Shown piece by piece: positions 10,473-20,522 of a stretch of DNA of 37,639 nucleotides. The notes beneath the pieces are model-generated. The model was given only the letters and a program-made list of their open reading frames with translations. It did no database searches and had not been told where the DNA came from. The translations under genes and the position numbers were made by a program. Positions within the stretch are counted from its first letter, which is position 1; every line of letters starts with the position of its first letter. Location of the stretch: the NCBI GenBank assembly GCA_001179505.1, contig CDMY01000639.1, forward strand, positions 1 through 37,639, written 5' to 3'. The stretch is from Vitrella brassicaformis (lineage: Eukaryota > Sar > Vitrellaceae).

Positions 10473-11035
10473 CATGGGAACGATCAGCCTATTCATGTGT
10501 TTGCATGTTCCGTCATTGTTCTTTCAACTCATGAATCATCCCTGTCACGCGCTCCCACCTACCAAGAAGTGGAGTGGGGGAGTTCCTTCTCTGCTGCAGG
10601 AATCTCTTTGAACAACCACACCATTTCCGAGTGCCGTGTAACGGCACGAAGGTCGTTTTCTGCGGCGACTTGAGGCTCTTATTTACCCTTACCACTTGAA
10701 GGCTGAGAGAATGAACGGCCGCGCTTGTTTCGGCTTCGGCGTTTTCTTCGTCGTCGGATTGGCTGTTGTGGCGCAGCATGCACTGGCGGTGCTGGAGCCA
10801 GCGGACCGAGCGCGTAAGCGCCGCGCACTCGAGAGCAAACACCTCATGTATCTAATGAGCTTGTTTGCTCTTTCTGTTCCTTGCATGGTTTCTCGTGTTC
10901 GCATGCGTCTTCGGCTAGATGTGATGGGTGCCATAGCCGTTGACGGTATTCTGGCCACTGGCAACAACTATGGGGAGGGATGCATTTCCACTGCTTCAAT
11001 TGCTTTCTTCTTGTGTGGTATTATTACATATAGGT
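10473..11035 (+). repeat. Tandem duplication, unit 1 (gap-truncated)
   Basis: Bases 10473-11035 match 11942-12510 almost exactly. A 6-base insertion occurs in unit 2 near 12052, plus a handful of substitutions. The unit contains about 240 bases upstream of the start codon, exon 1 and all of intron 1. The match stops because of the N run. Confidence 0.93.
10711..11035 (+). CDS. Cysteine-rich secreted protein, copy 1, 5' part before gap
   Basis: Exon 1 is 10711-10813. It encodes the same signal peptide (MNGRACFGFGVFFVVG...) as copy 2 and ends at the donor GTAAGC. Intron 1 runs to the acceptor at 11032-11033, and the next exon begins two bases before the Ns. Exons 2 and 3 are expected inside the gap, which is too short for them as drawn. 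I cannot say whether copy 1 is intact. Confidence 0.6.
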
Positions 11036-11335
11036 NNNNNNNNNNNNNNNNNNNNNNNNNNNNNNNNNNNNNNNNNNNNNNNNNNNNNNNNNNNNNNNNN
11101 NNNNNNNNNNNNNNNNNNNNNNNNNNNNNNNNNNNNNNNNNNNNNNNNNNNNNNNNNNNNNNNNNNNNNNNNNNNNNNNNNNNNNNNNNNNNNNNNNNNN
11201 NNNNNNNNNNNNNNNNNNNNNNNNNNNNNNNNNNNNNNNNNNNNNNNNNNNNNNNNNNNNNNNNNNNNNNNNNNNNNNNNNNNNNNNNNNNNNNNNNNNN
11301 NNNNNNNNNNNNNNNNNNNNNNNNNNNNNNNNNNN
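11036..11335. other. Assembly gap, 300 Ns
   Basis: Exactly 300 Ns. Sequence after it (11336-11443) matches 13823-13931. In unit 2 about 1.3 kb separate the equivalent points, so the gap is probably an arbitrary or underestimated size caused by the near-identical tandem copies. Confidence 0.9.
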
Positions 11336-11575
11336 ACAGAAGAATGCAGCAAGACACAGCTTTTGCTTTTGTGCACATGCACTTCACATCCGCCGAAGAA
11401 TGCATGTCACAGTAATTTTGCTGTGACATGCACAAAAGAGACCCACGAGTTGCGCTCTGTTCCTTTCTCTCTGACACATTTCAGCGTCGGCGGGCAAACA
11501 CTGGAAGGTTGGTTTTCATTTTGCTCACAGAGGCAGGCAAATCAAACCAAGCCGACTTACACAATACGATTATGA
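11336..11575. repeat. Two duplicated blocks in swapped order
   Basis: Block D (11336-11443) matches 13823-13931 and block B (11444-11575) matches 13446-13578. Here the order is D then B with no spacer. Downstream of copy 2 it is B, about 245 bases, then D. This marks an unequal exchange or misassembly across the gap. Confidence 0.85.
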
Positions 11576-11635
11576 CGAAGACAGCAGCATACATTGTTGG
11601 TATTAAGCCGGGGCGCCTCCGATAATTCACATAAA

Positions 11636-11733
11636 TAAATACTGAAACTGACCGGGAAGAGCATGAAGTCAACCGAAGATATGATAAATACTGAAACTGA
11701 CCGGGAAGAGCATGAAGTTAACCGAAGATATGT
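11636..11733. repeat. 49-bp tandem duplication, two units
   Basis: Two units starting near ATAAATACTGAAACTGACC are 49 bases apart, differ at about one position, and lie between the two gene copies. Confidence 0.85.
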
Positions 11734-12185
11734 GCATAGGCCTATGCAGAGAGACGCACAGCAATGGGCGACGATGCGGCCTCCAGTGGCTATCTGTCGT
11801 AGGGACACAGACATTTTTGTCGGCACCAGAGCCCAGACAAGGCCGTCAGGTGGGCGTGAAGTAGATTCTAGATCTCCATGGGACGGAGTTCGAGACAGTC
11901 CACGTATACAGTGTGGTACAAGTGCCTTTGCGTGAAAGACACATGGGAACGATCAGCCTATTCATGTGTTTGCATGTTCCGTCATTGTTCTTTCAACTCA
12001 TGAATCATCCCTGTCACGCGCTCCCACCTGCCAAGAAGTGGAGTGGGGGAGACTCAGTTCCTTCTCTGCTGCAGGAATCTCTTTGAACAACCACACCATT
12101 TCCGAGTGCCGTGTAACGGCACGAAGGTCGTTTTCTGCGGCGACTTGAAACTCTTATTTAGACTTACCACTTGAAGGCTGAGAGA

Positions 12186-13099
12186 ATGAACGGCCGCGCT
12201 TGTTTCGGCTTCGGCGTTTTCTTCGTCGTCGGATTGGCTGTTGTGGCGCAGCATGCACTGGCGGTGCTGGAGCCAGCGGACCGAGCGCGTAAGCGCCGCG
12301 CACTCGAGAGCAAACACCTCATGTATCTAATGAGCTTGTTTGCTCTTTCTGTTCCTTGCATGGTTTCTCGTGTTCGCATGCGTCTTCGGCTAGATGTGAT
12401 GGGTGCCATAGCCGTTGACGGTATTCTGGCCACTGGCAACAACTATGGGGAGGGATGCATTTCCACTGCTTCAATTGCTTTCTTCTTGTGTGGTATTATT
12501 ACATATAGGTCAGCAGGAGCAGCTGCCACCGACGAAGATGGAGGCGAGGATGGATTCCGCCAGTGCACCTATCGCGAATGCCAGCATCTTCGCTTCCGTC
12601 GGCTCGCTGGCGACCAACGCGGGTGGGAAGGTCATTGACAGTGCCCATCACTTCCAGCAAGATCAAGCCAGTAACTGTCAGGACTGCAAGCCCGGTGGGT
12701 GCTCATTGCTTCTCTCGCATCTCGCTGTGATGAGCGAGGTTCTGCTGCCTCCTGCCTGTTTGTCTGTTTGTCTGTCTGTCTGTAGAGTGCAAGGTAAGAC
12801 TGCAAAGAAGGGGCACGCGCTGGAGCATCCTATCGGCCGACTATTCGTGCCGGAGGGGTGATATCTGTGAAGTCACCGAGTGCGAAGGAAGGGGCTCCGG
12901 TTGGGGGGTGACAAGGTACACGCTGAAGGGGATATGTATCCACCCCGATCGTGTAGAGGCCAAGTGTCAGAGCATCGATTCTAGGCGCACCTTCGGCGGC
13001 AGTGAGCACCCCTTCTGCGTCTCACAAGACCCCCGCTTTCGCGGCGACGGATGTGGCTGGGCCGAAGACTGGCATGTCGTGTGTCGACGATTGCCATAG
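12186..13099 (+). CDS. Small cysteine-rich secreted protein, copy 2, 3 exons
   Basis: Exons 12186-12288, 12509-12694 and 12786-13099 join in phases 1 and 1 and give 200 residues. The start MNGRACFGFGVFFVVGLAVV is a clear signal peptide ending near ALA. The mature part has a Gln/Ala-rich segment (QQEQLPPTK, ASIFASVGSLATNAGG). A C-terminal half follows with about a dozen cysteines: CQDC, PEC, YSC, DIC, TEC, GIC, AKC, PFC, DGCGW and VVCRRLP at the end. Cysteine density and secretion suggest a disulfide-bonded extracellular protein. I do not recognise the family. A near-identical copy begins at 10711. The GT-repeat-like TGTCTGTCTGTCTG tract forms the third acceptor. Confidence 0.75.
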
Positions 13100-13934
13100 C
13101 GTCTCGAGACGGCATTTACTTCTTCATCCACCCACGGTGCCGCCATTGTTCATTCGACCATGTACAAGCCTTGTGTGCGACCATTCTATGACCCTCTCCA
13201 CACTCATGCCCTCCGTCGATGAACCTGTCTATCTGCCTCTTGGCGTGTCCTGTAGCGTGGCGTGGACAGCTGACCGGTAACGTCAGAGAGACCATTGAAG
13301 TTACGGCTGCCTAAGAATTAATGAGTGTCGATGAGTGTGGACAGTGACCGTCCATATTTTACACACACATTGATGTGGATGTGCACAGTTTAATTGAGAC
13401 GGACGAAGACATCCCTTCGTCCCTTTTTCTCTTCCGTTTGTAGTTGTGTTGCGCTCTGTTCCTTTCTCTCCCTCTGACACATTTCAGCGTCGGCGGGCAA
13501 ACACCGGAAGGAATCTCTTTTTTTCCACTTTGGCTCACAGAGGCAGGCAGATCAAACCAAGCCGACTTACACAATACTGTGGGCCTCGGATAAGTGGGGC
13601 GCTGCTAAATGGGAAAAACGTTAAATTGGAAAAATCTGTTTATCCCCTGTTAATGTTGTGCATTTTACAAGCCGGTGTTGACTGTCATCGTGAGCCGTCG
13701 CAATGACCTGCACGTGGGCCAGCGTGCATCGCTGATCACTGTGAACCAAATTTCACCGTCAAGCACCCACAAACAAGCGAGATTGGGGCCGACAAAGCAG
13801 CGTCCCACTTACCCTCAACAGACAGAAGAATGCAGCAAGACACAGCTTTCGCTTTTGTGCACATGCACTTCACATTCGCCGAAGAATGCATGTCACAGTA
13901 ATTTTGCTACGACAAGCAAAAAGAGACCCACGAG
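13100..13934. other. 3' flank with duplicated blocks, no gene
   Basis: Contains block B (13446-13578) and block D (13823-13931), shared with 11336-11575. I see no supported coding region. Block D ends at 13934, exactly where the GC-rich retroelement fragment begins, so 13934/13935 looks like an insertion or recombination boundary. Confidence 0.6.
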
Positions 13935-15055
13935 TCGCCCCCAAGCTCGCACGCGGTCATAAGCATCCGCCAGCGGCGTACTTCGATGCGGCGCTGGTGT
14001 TGGCCGATGTGCTCGCCCGCCACGAAGGCATCGCCTGGATGCCGGTGCATGGGCGCGCCGGGCTGGAGGCGCAGCCATGAGTGCAAGCGATCCAGGCCGC
14101 GTACGACCACCTTCTCGCCCACTATCCCCCATCGCCCCAATCCGACCCCCTGGGCCCTGCCTGACGTCCGCAGCCTCATGCTTCGCCCCGTCGCGGCCTG
14201 CAGTCCAAGCTGACCCAGCGCATGCACCAGCAGGAGTCCGCCTCCCTGCTACTCCCTGCAGGCAGCCCTGGACGCCATGCGTGATGCCGCCGGCCGTCCG
14301 ACGACCGACGGCGCCCGGCTGCAGAGCTGCAAGGGGCCCGGGGCGTCGGGATGGCTGCAAGCTATCCCGACCAGCCCTGCAACGAACGTGCAGTTCCAGC
14401 GGGCCTGACGTGTGGGGCGTGCACGAAGCCCTGCGACCCCCTTGGCGACCACATGCTCAAGTGCCCCAATCGCGGCTACCTCACCAGCCGACACAACACC
14501 GTCCAAGCGACCGTCTATCGCATCTGCAAGGAGGCCCGATGCCCCAGCGTGAAGACCGAGCAGCTTCTGCGTGACCACCAGTGCCCACTCTCGCAAACGA
14601 CCGACAAACAGCGGATGGCCATGCTGATCACTCAGCATGACGGCTCGAAGATCATGGCTGACGTCACCGGCACTCACCCCACCCACGCCGACCGCCCAGG
14701 CGAACCCAGGAACCTCACCAACCAGCGGCCTGGCTCGGCCCTTCGCGTGGCCGAGAAGCGCAAGAGGGACGTGTATGAGGTCGCTTGTGCACGGGGAGGG
14801 TACACGTTTTTGACTTTGGCCTTCGAGTCGTATGGACGCTGGTTTTCGACTATGGAGACTTTTTTGCACAAGCTAGGGAAGGCAGTGAAGGGAGCTCACT
14901 ACAGGGATGACAGGCATTTCTCGACGGGCCGTGTCGTGGCCCGATGGTGGGTCCTCTTGTCGTGTGCAGTCAGGCGTGAGTGTGCTCTTACGGTGCGCGG
15001 CAAGAGTGAGGCCGCCACACCATTCATCCGCCCCTTCCCCAGAGACGAGGTCTGA
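13935..15055 (+). pseudogene. Decayed non-LTR retroelement ORF, C-terminal part
   Basis: A GC-rich block with coherent protein sequence split over frames. About 13940-14080 reads YFDAALVLADVLARHEGIAW. About 14320-14390 reads GASGWLQAIPTSPATNVQF. From about 14400 to 15055 one frame stays open. That frame has CGACTKPCDPLGDHMLKCP followed by RHNTVQATV, then MADVTGTHPTH, then FLTLAFESYGRWF. This order (Cys motif, GDH-C, RH, DVT, hydrophobic FES/G block) is known to me from the region after the reverse transcriptase in R2-like and other non-LTR elements, where a restriction-like endonuclease often sits. No polymerase motif (YxDD) is present. Frameshifts and the missing N-terminus mark it as a remnant. 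Related pieces are at 26775-27575 and 28190-28480. Confidence 0.78.
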
Positions 15056-16110
15056 GGGAGGGGCCCCTATTCACCCCACTAGGTCTTTTCCTCGCCACAC
15101 TGTGCCTTCCATGTGTGTGTGTGTGTGTGTGTAGGGGTGTGAGTGTGGGTGTGGGCGTGGGTATGCGTGTGAGGTATTGGTATTCCTGCGTGTGTGTGTG
15201 TGTGGGTGGGTGGGTGTGCGTGTGTGTAGGGGTGTGAGTGTGGGTGTGGGCGTGGTCTGTGTGTCTGTCTTGCCGCCCCTTTGCTTTTCCCTGCGGTGAT
15301 AGGTGTATGGGTGTGCCCTGGGGATGTCTACGGGCCGGCCGCCTGCCGCCCCTCCGCCGTGGATACTGGGGCGGCGGTGCGCTCTCATTCACCCCCAGCA
15401 CCCCGTGCTTGGTTGTTATAAGGGCGTGTTTGTGTGTGACTGGGCGATCTGCACTGGTTGGCCACCTGGGGATGGGCCGTATGTACGTATGGAGTCATGG
15501 TGCACCACGCACGCACGCACGCCGCCTTCAGGTTGCTGGGGTGGCCTGGGGGGGCGCATGTACATTGTGTGCCTGCTCATATGTTGCTGTCGTTCGCAGC
15601 GCATTGCATATCCACCTGTTTCTGCATCTGCCCTCCGCGTGCTGCGTGCTGCGTGTCCGGGTTGCATGTTAGGGTGCTGTTTCATGTTGGACGGACGACA
15701 GGGGACTTGGCCGTCAGGCCGCCTAGGGTGCTCCCTGAAACCGCTGCTGCCTGCCATCAAAACCCTTCGTGAGCCGGACTCGCCGCCCTGGTCATCGCAA
15801 GGTGTCCTGCAGTGCTGCGTGCATCGTCCGAATGAATCCCTTGTGTGTTCATGAGGACGCTCGAATGAATGAATGAATGAACGAATGAATGAAGCTGACA
15901 CTAGCCCACACCCCCTTCAAACATGCTCCCTGAAACCGCTGCTGCTTCAAACACATCGCACCCAAACGTGTTGCATGTTAGGGTGCGTGTTGCATGTTAG
16001 GGTGCGTGTTGTCATGGAACGAAACGGAGTGCACAAAAGCTCGCGAGTCCGTTCCTAATGATGGCAGCTCCTGACCTTTAAGTTACTTACACTTCCAGAA
16101 GCTAGGAAGT
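15056..16110. other. Gene-free stretch with GT-rich and short dispersed repeats
   Basis: Holds (GT)n runs at 15110-15132 and 15190-15214, a TAGGGGTGTGAGTGTGGGTG motif at about 15133 and 15227, a GAAT microsatellite (15863-15893), and two copies of the repeat seen at 103-165. A 16-base box, TTGCATGTTAGGGTGC, occurs near 15663, 15970 and 15989. No coding region is supported. Confidence 0.6.
15732..16008. repeat. Dispersed repeat copies 2 and 3 plus TTGCATGTTAGGGTGC boxes
   Basis: The core CCTGAAACCGCTGCTGC is present near 15734 and again within 15903-15960. The latter copy also carries both CTTCAAACA boxes found at 103-165. The TTGCATGTTAGGGTGC box repeats twice in tandem just after. Confidence 0.65.
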
Positions 16111-17712
16111 ATGCGGACTGTGAGCGCCGTGTGTCTTCTCTTGCTGGTGCATCACTCCTCCTCGTGGACTCCCGGTGAAGTCCAAATCGATGGAGAACCT
16201 TCCGGGGTGATGCGCAGCAATGGAGAACCTCCCGACGGCCACTGCACGAATCGTTCCAGCGCGACGCGTGCCAATCCTTCCAGCGCGAAGCGCAAGATTG
16301 GCTCATTCCCGCCGCCGACCATCTACTTGGCGACGGCGACGGATAGGCACCAGTACGTCGGTCTGCTTGCTCTTCTGCGCTCTCTCTGGAGGCATGTTCC
16401 AGTGCAAAACAAGGTGCATACTTACCTTACAAGAAGTACGAGACTCAGTTTATCACCGTCAGGTTGAGCTACATATATTCGTTGCAAGCCGTGATGTAGA
16501 CTGCGCCGCGAAGCTGATGAAGTGTGCAGAAAGCATTAGCCCCAGCGCTGAGGAAATGAGGAGCGGGGTGTTGATCGCTGGGCACGCAGATCAAGAGATA
16601 AATCAGTGGAGACGAAGAGTCGTGCTTCATGGTGTGTCCCGGCCTAATGTGGCAGGGGGTCGAAAAGGTGACGAGGTAGCAAAGGATCGAAACAAATTGT
16701 GAGGGCCAACGCAACACTTGCATGTGCCATTCAGGTGTTCTTCAACTTCATTCGATTTCATTTGCCTCGATTACTCCCTCCGCCCATCGAGCGCGCCATC
16801 TGGCTTGACGCGGACACCATCATTCAGGTAGCGTTGAAGCCGTCAAGCCACAGCCGTATGCTATGCCTGTCATGCCTGTCAGGGCGATATTTCTGAGCTG
16901 TACTTCGACGCTTTCCGTCAAACTCGGTATCAAGGCCAGGAGGCCGGCCTTGCTGTGGTCCCTCGACGCTTCTCTCGTCACTTCAAACTCAGGTAAAGTC
17001 TTATATATTTGGCGGCTGTGAAAAGTTTTATATTTGGCGCTTGCAGGGAAGCGGTGGGAATCGGTGACTTCCGCAAATTGCGGAAGCACATCTACGTGCC
17101 TGCTGACCTGCAAATGTTCAACGCTGGGGTGCTTGTTTTTAATCTCACTATGTGGAGGCGTAACAAACTCGATGAGAAAGCAGAGGTATTCGCCACAGAA
17201 AAAAGAGAGACACGTTCGCAAGTGGGTGATTCTTGCATGGGTGCAGGGACTGATTCGTCTCCTTCACAGTCTGAACATTACGAGATTTAGCCGCATGTCG
17301 ACAACACAAAGCAGCCAGCTGCCAATGAATCTTCTGTTTTTGAACAGAAATGTAGGTCTGTGACGCAGAACGACTGGGACGCAGACTTTCTTCGTATTCA
17401 TCGATGCAGCTGGGTTTTCTCGACCGAAAGTGGAATTTCATGAACCTGGCTGCCAGCAAAGAGGAGATATCAAGGTACAAGAAAGGCGTATCATGCGTTG
17501 GGAAAAAGGAATAAACATCATGGCCTGTGTCTAGGGGCAAGATCCTTCACTGGGCAGGCATAAAACCATGGATTGCAGCTGGCCGTCATCGCGAGTGGTG
17601 GCTCTCATATCACTCTTCACATTGCTGCCCCGCGATGAACCAGTTTATTCATTACCCATACATGACGCCTCAGGCAAGTATGAAGACACAGGCGGCCGCG
17701 TGCGGATGTTGA
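16111..17712 (+). CDS. Glycosyltransferase family 8 protein, 8 exons
   Basis: GT8 enzymes are retaining, metal-dependent sugar transferases; GAUT/GATL pectin enzymes and glycogenin belong here. Exons 16111-16413, 16463-16675, 16735-16827, 16883-16992, 17047-17185, 17223-17335, 17385-17474 and 17535-17712 chain in phase to 412 residues. A signal peptide opens the protein (MRTVSAVCLLLLVHHSSSW). YLATATDRHQYVGLLALLRS starts the nucleotide fold. NFIRFHLPRLLP leads to AIWLDADTIIQGDISELY, with the DAD metal site at 197-199. FNAGVLVFNLTMWR, LPMNLLL, LGFLDRKWNFMN and ILHWAGIKPW follow in the family order. The start is the first ATG of an exon with a signal peptide. Exons 6 and 7 were fixed by phase and by the LN...WN motif. 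The 37-base intron 5 is the shortest. The acceptor sugar cannot be told; one of four glycosyltransferases in this window. Confidence 0.9.
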
Positions 17713-18650
17713 ATCAAGATACGGACGAGACATAATGGATGGATACACTATATTGGAAGATAAGCCAGAAAGACATGAAAAATCGCAAAATCGCGAAGTC
17801 GAGGCCCGAAGGGCCGAGCCGAGCAAGGAGTAGCCACAGTTTGACCCAAAGGCGGAGCGAACGTGCCTAGAGCGCCGACGGCAGGTCAGTCAATCTGAGT
17901 GATTCATGGGTGATGGAGCGAGGGATGCGGCCGTGAGGCGGCCTAATCAGGTGAGTGACCTGCCTATTACTCAAAATCCCCCACCGCTTCCCTGATACGT
18001 GGTGGTGGTGGTAGTGTAAGATTTGATACGTTGTCACAAATCGACATCACCACCATGAGCACCAGACGTGTGCCATCCGCCAGGGGTAGATGGATGCGTC
18101 GGTGACTGTGAGGCATGGACCAAATGAGACACACGTGAATGAATCAATATCACCCGAGACACGGGGAGTTTCTCCATCCACGCAGCAACCAAACAATCAT
18201 CGTCATCTTTGATCGATGTGTCTGTGCTTGTCCGTCCGTCGGTGAACTATGAGCGCGTACATGCGCCGCAGTCATAGAAATATCCATGGTCACTCATTCC
18301 GTACGCAAGGGGAGGGCTGAGTCTCAGCTAGAAAGTGAGACACCGGAGAGAGCCGCGCCAATGCGAGGGCATGAAGCCGACGAATCGAGCTGGGCTGAGA
18401 GGAGACGCGTCTCATCCTCGTCAGGCCACCCGAGAGCGTTGCAGGAACGTTGCGAATTGGGGAAAAGATGCAGGCGGCATCAGTCCCAGCGCGACGACAT
18501 GGCGGGCCAGCCAAGATCCTCAAGGCTGCCGACCAAGCGTCTCTGCGAATCACTTCATTACAACAGCAGACCAGACCACGGCTCAGAGGCGCTCCCTCCA
18601 CCAGAGCAGTCCTCGCCACTCCACGCTCATCTCTTGTTCGGCCATGAAGA

Positions 18651-18730
18651 GCCCCGACCCAAGTTCCTCCTCGGCATCGGCCCTCACGAGGTGTCAAGGC
18701 CCCGACCCAAGTTCCTCCTCGGCATCGGCC
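18651..18730. repeat. 32-bp direct repeat, period 48
   Basis: GCCCCGACCCAAGTTCCTCC and the 12 following bases occur at 18651-18682 and again, exactly, at 18699-18730. Confidence 0.92.
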
Positions 18731-18853
18731 AGCCTCAACCCCGCCTCGGCTCTTGGGTGCACCGCACAGACGACCACAGAGGGAACGGAGCGCAAAGGAA
18801 AGCTCCACTCAACAGAGATCCTCTACCCCCCTACCCCCCTGTCACGCAGCGGT

Positions 18854-19195
18854 TTCAAACCGCATTTTTTCAACATCGCCGCTCTCCAGCGCACAAATTC
18901 ATTCTCGGCGGTCTTACCGAACATTTTCATTCGTTTGATCGCCCGACGCAGTTTTTCATCCTATTTCCTCGACAAGACCGCACATTTTCACTGTCGAGGC
19001 AGCTCTCAAGGGCATCCTGAGGAGCACACATGTGCTGGAGCTTGAAAGAGTGTCTGATCATCATGTACTTTTTCATCTACCTGTCTCTCCACTGCATCTT
19101 TTCAAATGTCTTGCTGTCTCCCACCGCACGTTTGCAATCTTCGCTGCCTCCACCGCATTTTTTCATTTCAGGCGGTTGCCCGCCGCACATTTTCA
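18854..19195. repeat. Degenerate ~29-bp array with CCGCA-n-TTTTCA core
   Basis: A loose motif close to CCGCAYWTTTTCA recurs with its TTCA at 18869, 18898, 18926, 18955, 18987, 19072, 19101, 19133 (as TGCA), 19162 and 19192. Steps are 28-32 bases, with a gap of about three steps at 18990-19070. The step is not a multiple of three, so it is not a protein repeat. Units differ a lot, so this is an old, decayed minisatellite or a spaced binding-site array. Confidence 0.6.
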
Positions 19196-20522
19196 AAAAA
19201 ACAGACATGCACACCGTTACGTGTCCAAGGGGTAAGATCCTCACAGCCCTTTCGAAGGATTGCCTTCTGCGCGGCGACTCTTCTCCCCACGGGCGTACCC
19301 TTGCACTTACGAAGCCACCGGCGGCGTCCCCGAAGGAACCCGTATCAACGGCAAGACTCAGGCAAGTAAGTCCCGGATCCGTGAGGTCCACCTCCCACTC
19401 AGATGACATCCATCTACCCCAGGCAGCATCCCGCACACGTCTCCGCGCTGACACAGACACACCACGCCACACAAGCACAATCTGTCTATGTCACACCTGG
19501 GCTCTTTGTCGTCGTCCGCCAGGCGCCGAAGCACAAGCAAAGCAAACGACTCGAAGGGAATGAGGCAGCAAGGGGCAACTCTGCGGAGGGAGTCTCCAAG
19601 CAATCACACGCCGAAGACAACACACTCAGCACTTCAACCCGACACGGGAACGAGTCTCTTTGTCCGTCAGAGCACAAGTCGACGGGGGGGGAGGGAAAGA
19701 AAGGAAAATCGACGAAGACAAACACAAGAGAAACTCGAAGGGAAGGTATGAGAGCATCGGAGGCTTCGAAAAAATGCCTTGCTCCTACACTGCCCGTACG
19801 GCGTTATGGCGTTATGTACGCACCCTGTACAACTAGCGCCATGCTTTACAAACAGCGGTTGCAGCGGTTGCATGCAAACGCGTTTCTCGACACAAACTCG
19901 GCCACGGCCAGCCTTCCTTCCTGGCCTGCGCTCTCTTGTCTTCCCTTGTTCGGCCTTCCTTTCGTGAAGTTAGTACATAGGCCTTTCCAAAAGTAAGCAC
20001 CGCACCTGCCCTTTCGTTTCCAAACCCCAATCAAAGCAAACAAGCCGTGTCTCAGACGGCTCTTCAGACAGTCAGTTCGTCACTCAACGAGCGCTCACAG
20101 GCGCAAACCAGTACCAATCGACAAAGTAGGCCCACAGATGGGCGATGGGCGATACTGACTGTACATCGATAAACGAATCCTTCCTTTCCCATCGATTTCC
20201 ATCCATTCCACCCCCAGCCAGTCAGTCAGACAGCCACAAGCAAGCATCATGCAGTACATACATGCAACGACTTCGAGGACGACGGGGCATGAGGGGCAAA
20301 GCTGCAGATATATAGGTTACAGTTATGCAGACAAGCAGAGAATTCAGCCGCCTCCGAGCATTTTGCTGGCGACTGTTCAGTCGCTCCTGGGTGTCGCGTC
20401 TTGTTCAGACGCTCGTCAGGTACGCGAAGGCAGTCACGAAGACACACGAACAGCACGAGATTTCTCCCTGTGCTGTGTGTGCTTCTGCCTCTCAGGTTTG
20501 TGGTTCGTGTGGTGGGCCTGAG

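Larger units (their letters stand above)
17713..20522. other. Long gene-poor stretch
   Basis: Several long open frames exist (for example 18286-19020 and 19403-19996, plus strand), but three frames are open together. They are rich in Ser, Pro, Arg and Thr and show no domain. I regard them as compositional. The stretch carries a 32-bp direct repeat and the degenerate 29-bp array listed separately. Confidence 0.5.

Noticed and set aside
13935-15055. GC-rich block considered as a bacterial contaminant or horizontal transfer
   Set aside because: The protein motifs fit a eukaryotic non-LTR retroelement, and a similar fragment lies at 28186-28480.
18290-19045. Two long overlapping plus-strand ORFs (about 240 codons each) and a minus ORF
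   Set aside because: All frames are open together in GC- and CT-rich repeat sequence, with no domain and no codon pattern favouring one frame.
18854-19195. Regularly spaced repeats considered as a CRISPR array
   Set aside because: Repeats are highly degenerate, spacer lengths are tiny and uneven, and the window is clearly eukaryotic.
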